NCBI GenBank assembly: GCA_030549335.1
Contig: CM060193.1
Location: 49,360,489 to 49,424,488, forward strand
Length of the DNA: 64,000 nucleotides
Reading direction: 5' to 3'
DNA from: Pontederia crassipes
Lineage: Eukaryota > Streptophyta > Magnoliopsida > Commelinales > Pontederiaceae
Below, piece by piece: positions 12,419-23,857 of the stretch. Within the stretch, counting starts at the first letter, position 1. The number at the start of each line of letters is the position of its first letter. Under the pieces are notes generated by a model, which was not told where the DNA came from, did no database searches, and saw only the letters and a list, made by a program, of their open reading frames with translations. Both the position numbers and the translations under genes were made by a program.

Positions 12419-13539
12419 GGGTAAATTACACGATTAGTCCCTCAACTTTGAGTCATTTTCAAATCAGTCCCCCAACTTTAATTTGTAACCAGTACGTCCT
12501 TCATCTTTGATTTTCTTGCACGATTAGTCTTCTTGATCGGTGATATTGAATTTTTCGATTACCTTGCACACATGGCTGCCACGTAAATAGATTCCCTTTC
12601 ATCCACATCATTAAAAAATAATAAAAATATATAATAAACTAAATGAAAAAAATAAAAAATGAAAAAAGGGACGCCTTCGCCGACTCTGGCAAAGCGAAGA
12701 AGGGGGGCCGGCGCCCCCCTTTCTCCCATCGTCGGTCGAGGGAGGCGTACGAGGACGCAGTGGCGGAGTGGTCGAGGGGCTTGATCGGGGGAACGTTGGT
12801 CCAAGAGATCTAAGGGTAGGAGATGCGGGAAGCGACGGAGACGGATGGCCTGGGAGCGCTCGAAGCGGAAGAGGGCCGCTGACTCCCGGACACCCCGGAT
12901 GAAGAAGACGGTGGTGGCGGTGGCGACGAGGCTGAGGACGACGAGGATCCGATAGAGGTTGTCGGCGGCCCAAGCGGAGAAGTTGAGGTTCTTGATCGGG
13001 GCGAACCGGTGGTGGTTCTCAGCGGTGATGACAGGTATGACTACTTGCGCAGCCGCCGCCGCGCCCGGCGGCGGGTGGGATTTGGCGGACGGAGGAGAGC
13101 GGCTTTGGCGAATTGGTGGTGGAGGCCGGTGATCGGCGAAGCAGGGGGAGCGCCGGCTCCCCTTTCTGCTTCGCCGGCGGTCATCGAAGTAGAAAAAGGG
13201 GGGCCGACACCCCCTTTCTTCCATCGCCAGCCGCGACGGAGAAAGGGGGCGTCGGCCCCCTTCTTCGCTTCGCCGGAGCCGGCGAAGGCATCCCCTTTTT
13301 TGTTTTTTATTTTTTATTTAGTTTATTGTATATATATTATTTTTTAATGATGTGAATGAAAGAGAATCGATTTACGTGGCGGCCACGTGTGCAAGGTAAT
13401 CGAAAAATTCAATATCACCGGTCAAGAAGACTAATCGTGAAAGAAAATCAAAGATGAGAGATATTCTGATTACAAATTGAAGTTGGGGGACTAAGTTGAA
13501 AATGACTCAAAGATGGGGAAATAATCGTGTAATTTACCC
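12419..13539. mobile_element. Mutator-like element (Pack-MULE type) with about 310-bp terminal inverted repeats
   Basis: The left end GGGTAAATTACACGATTA matches the minus strand of the right end. The inverted similarity runs about 310 bp inward on both sides, past the AT-rich ends into 'gccttcgccg' sequence. The flanks read CTATGCTCA (12410-12418) and CTATGTTTT (13540-13548), a degraded 9-bp target duplication, the MULE size. The interior (12733-13222) is far more GC-rich than its surroundings and has no transposase, as in Pack-MULEs that carry host gene fragments. It inserted into the RNase H part of the LINE. Confidence 0.8.
12559..13224 (-). pseudogene. GC-rich reading frame carried by the Mutator-like element, probable captured gene fragment
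   Basis: The minus strand has a 221-codon open frame. Its middle part, around residues 70-125, looks protein-like rather than repeat-like. It contains ITAENHHRFAPIKNLNFSAW followed by a hydrophobic stretch of about 17 residues (ILVVLSLVATATTVFFI) that could span a membrane. The N-terminal proline/arginine-rich part and the C-terminal part are translations of the terminal inverted repeats. I do not recognise the source gene. The most likely reading is an exon fragment of a host membrane protein captured by the transposon. Whether it is expressed cannot be judged. Confidence 0.4.
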
Positions 13540-13851
13540 CTATGTTTTTGAGAGAGCTCTCGCACGTACAGATCTACTCGAACTGTGAAACACTGGTCAA
13601 GATCATACTGAAGGAGTGTCACTACCCTCGGAGGCTTAAAGGGATCATCCTGGATATTTGGAAGGTGATGGATCAACTTAACCCGGCAATTGTATCTCAT
13701 TGCCCTCGTCACAAAAATGAAGCGATATTGTTCATTTTGATCGCACAAATGGCAAAAATTTTTGGATTGACGATCCACTTTCGGGTCTTATTCAATTTTT
13801 GTTTCCTGGCTCGAGTGGAACAGTTACTTAATCTAAATATCACTTCTTTTC

Positions 13852-13856
<5 letters not shown>

Positions 13857-13889
<33 letters not shown>
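13857..13889. repeat. (TA)n microsatellite at the LINE 3' end
   Basis: About 16 TA units directly follow the last recognisable LINE sequence. It may be the LINE tail or the target. Confidence 0.9.
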
Positions 13890-13891
<2 letters not shown>

Positions 13892-14100
13892 GTGTTTTTC
13901 TAGGTAACTATTTTTGCGCACATTATAAATAATTAAGGTGTTAACAGTATTTATCATTTTATAATTTCGTGGAAACTATTTAAACAATAATCAATTATCA
14001 TAATTATATATGGATTAATCAACATTGTTATAAATATCTAGAAATATGAACATTGTATATTGAATGATGCTAACTTAATAGAAGTGATAAAAGGATTAAT
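13890..14100. other. AT-rich intergenic
   Basis: No frame or motif is supported between the (TA)n array and the next CACTA element. Confidence 0.5.
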
Positions 14101-15876
14101 TAAAACTAGGAAAACGCTGATTATCGACGGTCTGGACCGTCGGTAATCAGTCCGAAAACCGTCGGTAACGCACAATTACCGACGGTTTTTCAGTCGAAAG
14201 TGATCCATCGAAAAAACGCTCGTCGTAAACGGATTTGCGACGATTGAAAAAAATTCGTCAAAAATATCGACGGTTCTGACCGTCGGAACAGTCCCAGGCG
14301 ATTCGAACCATCGAAATTTTCCGACGGTTGCAACCGCCGGAAAAGGCCGGCGGTCCGAACCGTCGAAATTTCCGCCGGTTGCAACCGCCGGAAAAGGCCG
14401 GCGGTTCGAGCCGTCGCAACTGTCGAAAGTTTGGACGGGCGTCGCAACCGTCGATCTTTTGACGGTCGCAACCGTCGTAAATAATTTTTTAAATATAAAA
14501 AAAATTAGCGGCCGGATCGGACCGCGGCCAGCTCCGGCCCCTGCGGCCGGATCCGGCGCCAGGCGGCCGGATCCGAACGCCCGGCGGCCGATCCGACCGC
14601 TGGAGGCCAGATCCACCGCTGGAGGCCGGATCCGTCGCCAGGCGGCCAGATCCGAACGCCCGACGGCCGATCCGGCCGCTGGAGGCCGGATCCGACAGCC
14701 TGGAGGTTGGATCCGAGAGCCAAACGGCCGGATCCGGCAGCCTAGAGGCCGGATCCGCCGCTAGGCAGCCGAATCCGAATGCCCGGCGGCCGCTGGAGGT
14801 CGGATCCGGCAGCCTGGAGGCCGGATCCGACAGCCTGGAGGCGGGATCCGGCCGCTGGAGCCGGATCCGGCCGCCTGGCGGCCGATCCGGCCGCTGGAGC
14901 CGGATCCGGCCGCCAGTCGACCGATCGGCCGCTGGGGGCCAGATCCGGCCGACAGCGGCCTTTGGCCGGAGGGAGAGAGAGACACCGGCGCGGAGCGAGA
15001 GAGAGAAAGAGAGAGAGACGCCGGCGCGGGAGAGGGTGCTCGCGGCCGAGAGAGAGAGAGGAGAGGAGGGAGAGAGAGAGGAGTGGAGGGAGGAGGGAGA
15101 GAGAGAAGAGGGAGGGGAGGAATATATATAAAGGGAAAAAGTGGAAAGAAAGCGGAAAAAGGAAAAAAAAAGCGGGATAACGAAATTTTAATTACCAACG
15201 GTTTCGACCGTCGAAAACGTAAATATTAAATATTTTTATAATTACCGACGGTTGTGACCGTCAAAAATATATTTAGTTATATATAATTTTTATTTTTTAT
15301 TTTTTATTTTACCGACGGTTTGAACCGTCGGTAATCGTTACTTTCGGTCAAAATCGTCGGTAATTGCGACGGTTTGGACCGTCGCTAGTTATATTAATAA
15401 AATACTCTTTATATGATATTATTATACATTTACCGATGGTTACGACCTTCGAAAATTGCGGCGGATTTTGCGACGGATGGATATCCGTCGGAAATATCAA
15501 CATTTCTAATCGTCGAAAAATTAAATAATAATATAATAAATTATATAATTAATATTTTTATTTCTGACGGTCTTGACAGTCAAAAAATCCGTCGAAAATA
15601 TTTAATAATAATATAAAAAATACATAATTTAATTTTTTATTTCCGACGGTCGTAACCGTCGGAAAAGTCGTCGGAAATTGCGACGGATGGATATCCGTCG
15701 AAAATATCAACGTTCCTAATCGTCAAAAAATTAAATAATAATATAAATTATTTCCGACGGTCATAACCGTCGAAAAATCCGTCGGAAATGAAACCGTCGA
15801 AAAATCCGTCGCAAATTGTGACGGATTTAGAACCGTCGAAAATCATCCGTCGAAAAATCGCAATTTTCTTGTAGTG
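14101..15876. mobile_element. CACTA non-autonomous DNA transposon, copy 3 (inverted relative to copy 2)
   Basis: The right end, on the minus strand, reads CACTACAAGAAAATTGCG, matching the left end of copy 2. The left end is worn (TAAAACTAGGAAAACGC against CACTACTAAAAAAACGC). TAA occurs immediately right of the element (15877-15879) and at 14097-14099, a plausible target duplication if one extra base lies at the left end. The subterminal arms carry the same GACGGT-4nt-ACCGTC palindromes as copy 2. The GATCCGGCC-rich core (about 14510-14960) is roughly three times longer than in copy 2, followed by a GAGAGG tract. No transposase frame is present. Confidence 0.88.
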
Positions 15877-18800
15877 TAATAGCTCGACTTATCTGGCGTA
15901 TAACTTGCAGTACTTGTGAAGGCCCTCGTATTATCCTGCAGCTGCAGTGCCTCAAAATGACATGATCTCCATGCATTCTGATCTCAAGTCTTGCTGAAAA
16001 GATCGTAATTTGAAGAATAAGAACAAGCTGTAACTTCTCTTACTGGCTTCCTACTCCTACAGAACTCACTCTCTATATCAACTAACAGTTACTCGAACTC
16101 TATGAGGCTTGGTTCCAAATGAGAAGGAAGCTACGAATGGAGTATACATAGAGGAGGACTAAGCCAGAGAGGACATACGCAAATCTGTCCCAGTGCATTC
16201 CTATTGAATTATTATGTGCTGAAAATTTATTCTATGCTTGGCCAGTGAAGCTTTAAAGCTTGATAACTGACTAAATTATTATGTACTGAGAAAGGGGGCT
16301 GTTTTTACAGTCTTTTCTTTGGATAACATTTCAGATTTCAGGAGACAAAACCTCCTCCATGTTGCTCCTCGGTGGCGATCCAAATGCATGCAGCATTGAC
16401 TGATTCAATTCTATGGACTGATCAGAGAGAGGACAAAAAAATGAATGTCTGCTGCAGCTGCTGTCCCCAGATCTTGAACACAGCAAATGGACGCAGCCGT
16501 GGAGAACATCTCTTACCAGGCCCAAGCTTAAAAGCCAACAAGGCCACAATGGTTGCTCTGCTTGGTTTCGTCTTTCTTTTTCCTTTCTTGCGGCAGCACT
16601 GTAATGATCCCATGAACTCTATTAAAGGAATTTCACATCATATAATACATTTATTGAAGGGAATTAAATTTTAGCACTTTCACATTTTTCGGCATAAACT
16701 TTAGTAATAATGTCTTGAGTAATTCAATTTTGAATCTATGTGATAACCCATAAAGCAATAGCTCATACTATTAAGGGGAGGAAACAGTTTATCTTTTCTA
16801 TTGTATACGAATCATCTAAGATTTAGGATCTCTGAAATGTGTGTTTTTTTTCTGCAATCAAAGAAAAAAGTTTGCGAGAAAACAGTCTAAAATTGGACTT
16901 TGTCTTCTTTGCTTGTATCGATCATTCATATGTCTCAGATTTGTGCATATCAAGATTATTCATATCTCGTGCGTTTGGACAAAAATTATGCATGTGCGTA
17001 AACAACTCCTAACAGATGAACAAGGTAAAAATTGTACATGTGAGCAAACAACTCGTAACATGCAGAACATGGTTTTTTGTTCTCAAGTTTTAGCCATGAC
17101 CAACCTTATATTTCATCTCTCCTAATTGATAAGATTTAGAATCTTACTACTCCACAGCTTTCAATTTTACTGGAAAAAACATTAATACTATGTGACATTA
17201 GACATTTTACCCGATCCAAAATCACAAAGTTGAGCTTTCCATCCGTGGGATGATCTCTGCACATAAATGCAGACATAGAAAAAGGAAGAGTTGCATTAAA
17301 AGATCCATGAACACCCGTTGAGCGATGCCTGAAAGACTAAGAGGAGCAATACACTTCTGACCAGGCCCCATTTGCTCCTGCAGGGCCGAGTTCATAATGC
17401 CAGCCTACAACTCTCATCAAGATGTGCAGATAAGGTAGGTACCAGCACCTTGATGGAAGCATTTGCATGCACCTGTTTTATTCTTGAAAATTAGATTCCA
17501 TAAATCACTTGCTAACTTTGCATTCTTCACCCGTTCACTTCTTTTCTTCTTTCTCTTTTTCCACCTTTTACAGTTGTAAAAACAAAAACTCCTCCAACAC
17601 AGGCAGAGAAAGGTGAACTCTATTCCCCCATGGCCATGCTCCATTTTAGCAAAACATCAATTATTTCTGACCTGCTCCTAAGTACATTGCAAACTTTTTC
17701 ATCACTGATTCAAGGCACGAGAGAGAGCGATGAATGGGTACACATTTTCTGCGACCAGGTCATTTCCACAACTAAAAAAGACAACAGCCAAATTTTTCTT
17801 CTCACATGAAGATGGCAGGGCATTGAGCAAAGTTGTCTGTGTGGGTGTGTTCGCGCCATGAGGGTCCCCATTAGGATGGGGGAGGACTGAGGTGGAGGAG
17901 GTTGCAACAAGTCCTAGAAGAAAAGCCAGTCAATCCAATCAACAGAGGATCATAAAAAAATAAAAAAAGGTACAACCAGGGCTCACATGGTTCCTCTGAC
18001 TCCCGCAATCTTTAATCGACTAATCCAACTTAGAATATTAATAAATATGTAATGTAACAACACAACAACAGCTAAGGAATCTCTCTACTTCACTCACAAG
18101 GAGCCAAAGCCATTTAAGAACCCACAGGCCCTTTTCTTTTTAGGCTACATAATGGTAAGAAGCATAAACAAATGTCAGGATGCAAAAATAATATATCATA
18201 TGGGAGGGGGAATTGGATGGGGATGGGGGGAAAGAGAAGGATGATATTAGATTAGTGGGGAGGAACAGCATCCTGCTTCCTGAGGCACCAGCAAAGTTTC
18301 CAAACCCCCACACACTGACTGCAGAGATAGGCAGCAGGTGCAGCTGCTGCCTGCAGACCATCATATCAAAATATCACCACTCCACCCTACGCTACGACCC
18401 CTGAGAGGCCCCCTCCTTTTTCTCTCGCTCAGTGTGCTACTGTGCTGCTGCTACGAACATCGATACGTCTTGACGCTCACTCATCTAACGGTGTTGCACA
18501 AATTTATCCACCGCAAACAAAAATAAGGCAACCCAACAAAAAAAAAAAAAGAATGATCCACAATTTCGTCGTTGATCTTGATTTCTTCCGGTTTTGATAT
18601 TTAGAACGCTGATCGTGATCTTTAATTAACTGAATAGTTCGAAAGTATACAGAAAGATGAAGACATTATAATGATCCATTGAGAATCTTAAAATAATAAA
18701 ATAATACTTAAGATACATTAAGTAAATGTAATAAATCTAGGGACGTGCAAATTATTCATTACGCTGCGAGGCGAGGCCCCTCTGCAGCAGCAGCAGGAGG

Positions 18801-19490
18801 AACAGACTCTGAATTCATATCTCGCGTATCACTTCCCGAGAAATTTTTTACTAATATTATTATATAATAAACTCAAAGCAAAAAAGAAAACAAAGAGCTC
18901 AAAATATTTTAATGTTATTGTCAGAAGGGCACACCGCATGGTACAACTGTACGGAGGAGGTCGAGATGGACGGAGGGAAGGCACCAGAGCGGCGTACTTT
19001 AGAATGAAAACGTACAATTCCTCTATAATGCGCGGATAACACGAGATCCATTTTTTAAATTTTTTGTTAATATTATAATCACACAATACGACGAAAGCGC
19101 GGGAACTGCGAGGCGTAACGCACATGACGCCCCACCCAACGGACCGGTCCAAACCGAACAACTCGGAAGAAGCCCAGAAAAAACAGAAACAAAACGTAAC
19201 GGAGCATATAACGGAACCGCGCGCATTAGCGCAAGATTAAAAAAGAATAAATAAGGTTAACATCTGTTGCCTGCAATTGACACCAAATTAAATAGCTCAG
19301 ATTCCAAATTAACGCGTCGTAAAAAATAAGACACCAAGTTATTTACATTAAAAGAAGTGGTAAAAAGGAAACTCCTCCAAATTAAAATTTTGGAGGGAAA
19401 AAGGGAACAATTTAAATGAGAAAAAAAGAGGAATTATTTCTAAAAATTTGGTTCCGCTCTAATTGCTATCATCTCTGGAGGCGGCGGCCT
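15877..19490. other. Low-repeat intergenic region, no gene recognised
   Basis: About 3.6 kb of mixed composition without recognisable transposon ends. Short frames at 16372-16674, 16841-17125, 17417-17644 and 18140-18404 lack familiar motifs, good splice context or codon bias. The last part lies downstream of the minus-strand gene at 19491-20789 and must contain its 3' UTR. A CAGCTGCTGCCTGCAG stretch near 18341 is a small imperfect palindrome. An unrecognised non-coding RNA cannot be excluded. Confidence 0.4.
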
Positions 19491-20789
19491 TTACCTGCTG
19501 CTGCGGGTGATCTCTCCTCTGGGAGTTCGATCGGACCTGGTCTTGCCCGATCCGAGACGATTCGAACCCTGCTGAGTCGACCCGGGCCGAGTCAGCGCGT
19601 TCTGAGGCGGCGCGTCCTTGTCCTTCTTCTGCGGCGAGAACATTTGACTCAGCCCGAAGACGGAGACGGACTTCGCCGAGCCGCGTAGGGAGCAGACAGA
19701 CACGACGTTGAGGACCGGGGCGACGCGGACGTGGGCGGAGTAGGACCGTTCCATCCCCCGGGGCCGCGGCCTCGGACCGCCGGTGAAGCTGCCGGGGCTG
19801 CTCGAACTCCGCTCCAGGCCTTGAAAAACTATCTTCCCCGACGAGTTCATGCGCGGGCTGTCGATGGAGACGGTCCTCGGCGGAGGCGGCGCCACCTCCG
19901 TCACGCGCCGGATCGGGCTCCGTCCGGCGTTCGAAACTGGCGGATGGTGACCGCCGCTCTCGCTCATCGACGTCCTGGGGCGGACCAGGCGGATCGGGGG
20001 TGGCTGGGCGTTACGGCAAAGAAAGCCCGGAGCCTTGAGGTCCGAGTCGAGCGAGAACCTCGGGAGGTCGTCGTGGTCCGGGCCGGAGGAGGAGGAGGAT
20101 GAGAGCGAAAGCCGAGAGGAGGAGATGGAGAGCGATTCGGAGTCCGAGTCGCGAAGGAGTGGATGGCTCAGCGCTGAGTCCAGAGAAGCCGGTTTCGCGT
20201 TCCGGTGGAGGAAGTTCCTCAGAGACCTATGGCTAGGACTCTTCGCCGCGGAACCACCAACGGCCGCAGGCGCAGCGGCTACGGCAGCAACCGACGTAGT
20301 CCTCTGGGGATCCGCAGGCAGGGGGCTCTGCGATCTCTTGAAGCCGAGTAGTTCCCGCCAACGAGTAGTGCACCTTGGCGCGCGAGGGGAGAACGCGTAA
20401 ATGTCCGGACCGGGGATCTCCGCCTTCCTCCGCGTCTTCGGAGACTCCGGCGACCGGATCTCGACAGCTCTAGTGGCGGCGAGGCTATCCGGCGCCGGCT
20501 TCGCGGTGGCGAGCTGCAGCGGGATAAGCTTCCCGTCGGAGAAGAGCTCGTCGGCGGGGAGCATTGCGACGGGGTCATGGAGGCGGAACTCGAAGTCGAA
20601 AACGATGTCATTTCCGGCGGCGCCGGGGTCCTCGCCGGCGGCGACGTCATTCTCGCAGACGGAGGAGATGCGGGTGGGGCTGAGCCAGCCAAAGGAGGGG
20701 AAGGAGGCTGCGGGGGCAGAGGGAGGGCAGTCGAGGAAGGTGTCCGGCGAGAGGGCGGCGAGGTTGTTGACGACGGCGGAGGCCATCAT
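19491..20789 (-). CDS. DUF1645-like / serine-arginine-repetitive-matrix-like plant protein
   Basis: Intronless gene for 432 residues, read from the first of two adjacent ATGs (20789; the second is at 20786). The frame stays open upstream, but that part has no ATG, precedes the likely transcription start and looks like 5' UTR. Conserved blocks are FDFEFRL (64-70), ADELFSDGKLIPLQL (79-93), TTRWRELLGFKR (141-152) and, near the C-terminus, VCSLRGSAKSVSVFGLSQMF (about 364-383). This order is known from a plant-specific family of uncharacterised proteins, some annotated DUF1645 or 'serine/arginine repetitive matrix-like'. Some members have been linked to stress or growth, but no biochemical activity is established. 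The rest is Ser/Pro/Arg-rich and probably disordered. There is no signal peptide or membrane segment. High GC content with G/C-ending codons is typical of monocot intronless genes. The ADELF block also recalls membrane-associated kinase regulators, a weaker alternative. Confidence 0.88.
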   Translation of the reverse strand: MMASAVVNNLAALSPDTFLDCPPSAPAASFPSFGWLSPTRISSVCENDVAAGEDPGAAGNDIVFDFEFRLHDPVAMLPADELFSDGKLIPLQLATAKPAPDSLAATRAVEIRSPESPKTRRKAEIPGPDIYAFSPRAPRCTTRWRELLGFKRSQSPLPADPQRTTSVAAVAAAPAAVGGSAAKSPSHRSLRNFLHRNAKPASLDSALSHPLLRDSDSESLSISSSRLSLSSSSSSGPDHDDLPRFSLDSDLKAPGFLCRNAQPPPIRLVRPRTSMSESGGHHPPVSNAGRSPIRRVTEVAPPPPRTVSIDSPRMNSSGKIVFQGLERSSSSPGSFTGGPRPRPRGMERSYSAHVRVAPVLNVVSVCSLRGSAKSVSVFGLSQMFSPQKKDKDAPPQNALTRPGSTQQGSNRLGSGKTRSDRTPRGEITRSSR

Positions 20790-20966
20790 GGACCATGAAT
20801 CGGTAAGGACTAAGGACAAGATCCAAGAATCACTTTTCCTCTTTAATTCCGCTTTCTTACGGAGGAGGGGGCAAAAGAAAGAAAGAGAAAGCGGAGGAGG
20901 GAGGAGGAGATGCGGAACCAAGTACTCGTTTCGGCGATAGTGGGGGGCCGGTCGCCCCCATTGTTC

Positions 20967-20974
20967 TTTATATA
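20967..20974 (-). promoter_or_regulatory. TATA box of the DUF1645-like gene
   Basis: Minus-strand TATATAAA lies about 178 bp upstream of the ATG, predicting transcription start near 20940 and a 5' leader of about 150 nt. The leader contains a pyrimidine-rich CTCCTCC/CTTTCTTTC stretch, common in plant leaders. Confidence 0.65.
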
Positions 20975-20984
20975 AAGCTCCCAA

Positions 20985-22064
20985 CTAATTGCTTTTATTT
21001 TCTTTTCTAATCATATGATTTTTTTGAAAAAAAATCAAGGGTTTCAATTTATGTGCATATAGAATAATTTAGATTATTCAAAAATAGTATGAGTTCCCAA
21101 ATATGGTATTTGGAATGTAATTTCGATCAATATAATTTATTTGTTTTTTACAAAGTCCACCAACTTCTCTTTTGAATGAGAAAAAAATGTTCATAGATTC
21201 GACTGATAACAGAATGTAGACATATATTACTTTAATTATTTAACAACAAAAGTTCATAATACTTTAAAAATATATATAATCAATAAAAATTTTATAGTAA
21301 TCATATAATATATCTTCAACTAACAATTATAAACACCTTAAAACGTCATTACATAACTAGTTTCACTATTCAATTAAAATTATAGAATTTATTTAATTCA
21401 AACATGTGCAACATTTCTATCACAAATTTGAGACATCATTCTCATTCTAAATTATCTAATCTATAGTGTAAAGTTTTTCATTAGAATATGTAAAAGTTGG
21501 TATTATACGCATTGCATTTATCGATTAGTCGGGTGCTAATAGCTAATAGTCCTGCACATCATTGGGTCTCAATCCAAAAAAAATATGTCAAGAACTATCT
21601 TGCAATCCTTACATATACATACATATATATATTAAAAGGAAGATAGTATGAAAGAAGGAGATGACATTTGGCACAAGTATGACATGCCACATGTCTTCTT
21701 AGGATATTAGTTTGTAATAATAAATGATTAATTATCAGAATTATTTATAAGGTATAGCAATTATATAATTTTAATATAGTAGATGAATTAACAATAATAT
21801 CTAGAATAGCATATGAATTAACATATTAGAATCCTGAATAATATCAATTGACTAACTAATTAAATTATAATTAGAATAATATCAATTAACTAAATAATTA
21901 ATATATATATAAGGCATATATTTTTTAATTCATCATTTTACAGGATTTATTTTTCAAACGCAAACTTTTTAATATCACACCATCTCTCGCTGGCACTATT
22001 TATATTAAATAAGGCATTCTTGCATAATAAAATAAAATAGCATTATTTTAACTCGGGTATGGCA
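20985..22064. other. AT-rich intergenic, nothing recognised
   Basis: Sequence upstream of the DUF1645-like promoter. No frame, RNA gene or transposon end could be supported. Confidence 0.5.
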
Positions 22065-22073
22065 TTCTTACAT

Positions 22074-22551
22074 GAATTATTTCCTATCATGATTTTTCGC
22101 ATCTACAAAATATAAACTTATCTCATTTTTCACATTAGTCTTCTCGTTCGATTTTTTTAACTTTTCTATTATTTTTATTTTTTTCCATTTATAAAAAGAT
22201 TAAAATGCTCTTTCACGAACTTCTCTCTCTTTTAATGTTAAAAACTAATATAAAAAACTAAAAAAATATAGAAACTTTCGTTCGAGAGAGTGTATTAATA
22301 CATAATAATAAATTGGAAAAAAGTTTTATATTTTTTTTACTTTTTTATTATTTTTTAACATTAAAATATAGAAGAGTTTGTGGAAGGACATTTTAATCTT
22401 TTCATAAATAAAAAAATAAAAAAATTAATATAATCAGACAGAAGAACTAAAGTGGAAAATGGGTTAAAGTTTAGGAATATGTAAGTTCATACTTTGAAGT
22501 TATATGCAAAAAAAATCACAATAATTTATGGGAGGTTTAAGGAAATAACTC
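22074..22551. mobile_element. Mutator-like MITE, 478 bp, with 9-bp target duplication
   Basis: The left end GAATTATTTCC matches the minus strand of the right end, GAGTTATTTCC. Much of the element is an imperfect inverted repeat (for example 'ttataaaaagattaaaatg' against 'cattttaatcttttcataa'). The exact 9-bp direct repeat TTCTTACAT flanks it at 22065-22073 and 22552-22560, which fits a Mutator-type insertion. It has no coding capacity. Confidence 0.85.
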
Positions 22552-22560
22552 TTCTTACAT

Positions 22561-23857
22561 TACATAATCTTATATCATATAAGCATCAAGTTAAATAACT
22601 TGATATACCTTCTTGACATTTACATATCATCATTGATAACATGATAAGAAGATATCATTCATCCGTTTTATTACATCATGATATGACATATATCATGTAA
22701 TTATGTTTATTCTTCATTTATTTATCTATGCCATGAGTTGCATAATAATTTCATGATTCTTACTTTCTACTTAACATCTTTACATTTTTTCTTTTCATTC
22801 ATTACTTTATATTTTCTAATGGTTACTTTATAACACTTTGAATTTTCTTTTGTTCTTCTTTCTTTTTTATCATTTGAGATTTTGAAATGATATTTTTCAC
22901 CTTGGGTGTCCTCAATGCCACACCTAAAATCTTAATGCCACTACTCTTTACCTATTATGCCTTTACTTTTTGTAATATAAAATATGGGAAGATGAAATGC
23001 CTCATTCTAAATTACTACAAAAAAAAATCAACACATGCCATTTAATTAATATCATATTTTATCTTTTCTTGATTACTTTCATACAAATATTTCACTTGAC
23101 TAATAAACATATGTACTTTCTTTAATCAAGATAAATATGTCATGAGTTTTCATATTTTTAATATTAATTAATATAATTAATTTTGTAGGTTATAATTATT
23201 TTTCTATCATGAAGATTTTTTCAATAACAAATAATCTTAAACCACCTAATTTTTTGGTATAATCGAGTAAGTGTTGAAATGTTTATAACATGAATTTATG
23301 GCTCCACTAAATTTAATATAAAATTTAGTGATAACAAATAAATATGAAAATTTTAATTCTGAAAAGTAAAATAAAATATTTATTTGTCATTAATACAAAA
23401 TAAATTATTCATAACATGGATTAAATAAAATTATCGAGGAATGAAATGTAAGCATAAAATTAAAATATGATGAGAAAAGTGTCATATTATTTTTCATAGT
23501 TAATGAGATAGAAACTTTTCATCTTCTAATATTATAGAAATAGAGGGTATAATGTTTAAAAATGAGTGGAATTAAGGACATCATTTCCATCATATCTTGT
23601 ATCTTAACTTAATTTAAAGAATTATGTCAACATTATCATATTGCATAGTTAGATCACATCTTAGGGACCCATGCACATTAATTTATTCACAAACATCTTT
23701 GAAAATGCATGACTCGCATAGAATTGTAATGTGAAGAGCACATAATAACATAAAACAATATGCTTCATATGAAAGGGCTACGTATCAAGAGCAATTACCC
23801 CTAGATATTTGTTTACCCCTACATGGGCAACTACCCTTACTTCACAAAAAAATGTTG
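22561..23857. other. AT-rich intergenic, nothing recognised
   Basis: Very AT-rich sequence without supported genes or element ends. Confidence 0.5.

Larger units (their letters stand above)
8650..13856 (+). mobile_element. L1-type LINE (plant non-LTR retrotransposon), decayed, interrupted by a Mutator-like element
   Basis: Pieces of a single plant L1 ORF2 occur in the right order on the plus strand. The endonuclease C-terminal half is duplicated at 8725-9763 (GLPFTWCNSRANLV, RPDRVLLNNHWLDVFP). Reverse transcriptase lies at about 10280-11130 (LILIPKTANPETVKDF, then PISLCN, then LEKAFDRVSW at 10590-10620). The post-RT region is at 11200-11450 (FLWDPNGERR, then KGLGIRSLWNVQHSL). The zinc-finger-like C-terminal domain is at 11830-12060 (IWKIHIPPKIHIFLSKLF). 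An RNase H-like domain begins before 12418 and resumes after 13548 (VQIYSNCETLVKIIL, then IVSHCPRHKNEA). Numerous frameshifts and stops make it non-functional. A Mutator-like element at 12419-13539 splits the RNase H part. The 3' end abuts a (TA)n array; no target duplication was identified. Confidence 0.85.

Noticed and set aside
17380-17440. Possible short plus-strand exon bounded by CTGCAG and GTAGGT
   Set aside because: Isolated splice-like sites with no flanking exons or recognisable protein sequence.
18325-18365. CAG/CTG-rich palindrome considered as a microRNA precursor
   Set aside because: The stem is too short and matches no known plant microRNA I can recall.
19416-20940. Plus-strand frames of 90-180 codons opposite the DUF1645-like gene
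   Set aside because: These are shadows of the GC-rich minus-strand coding sequence.
20790-20984. Upstream in-frame extension of the DUF1645-like gene (65 codons)
   Set aside because: It lacks an ATG, includes the TATA box region and pyrimidine-rich leader, and the family starts at the MMASAVV-type N-terminus.
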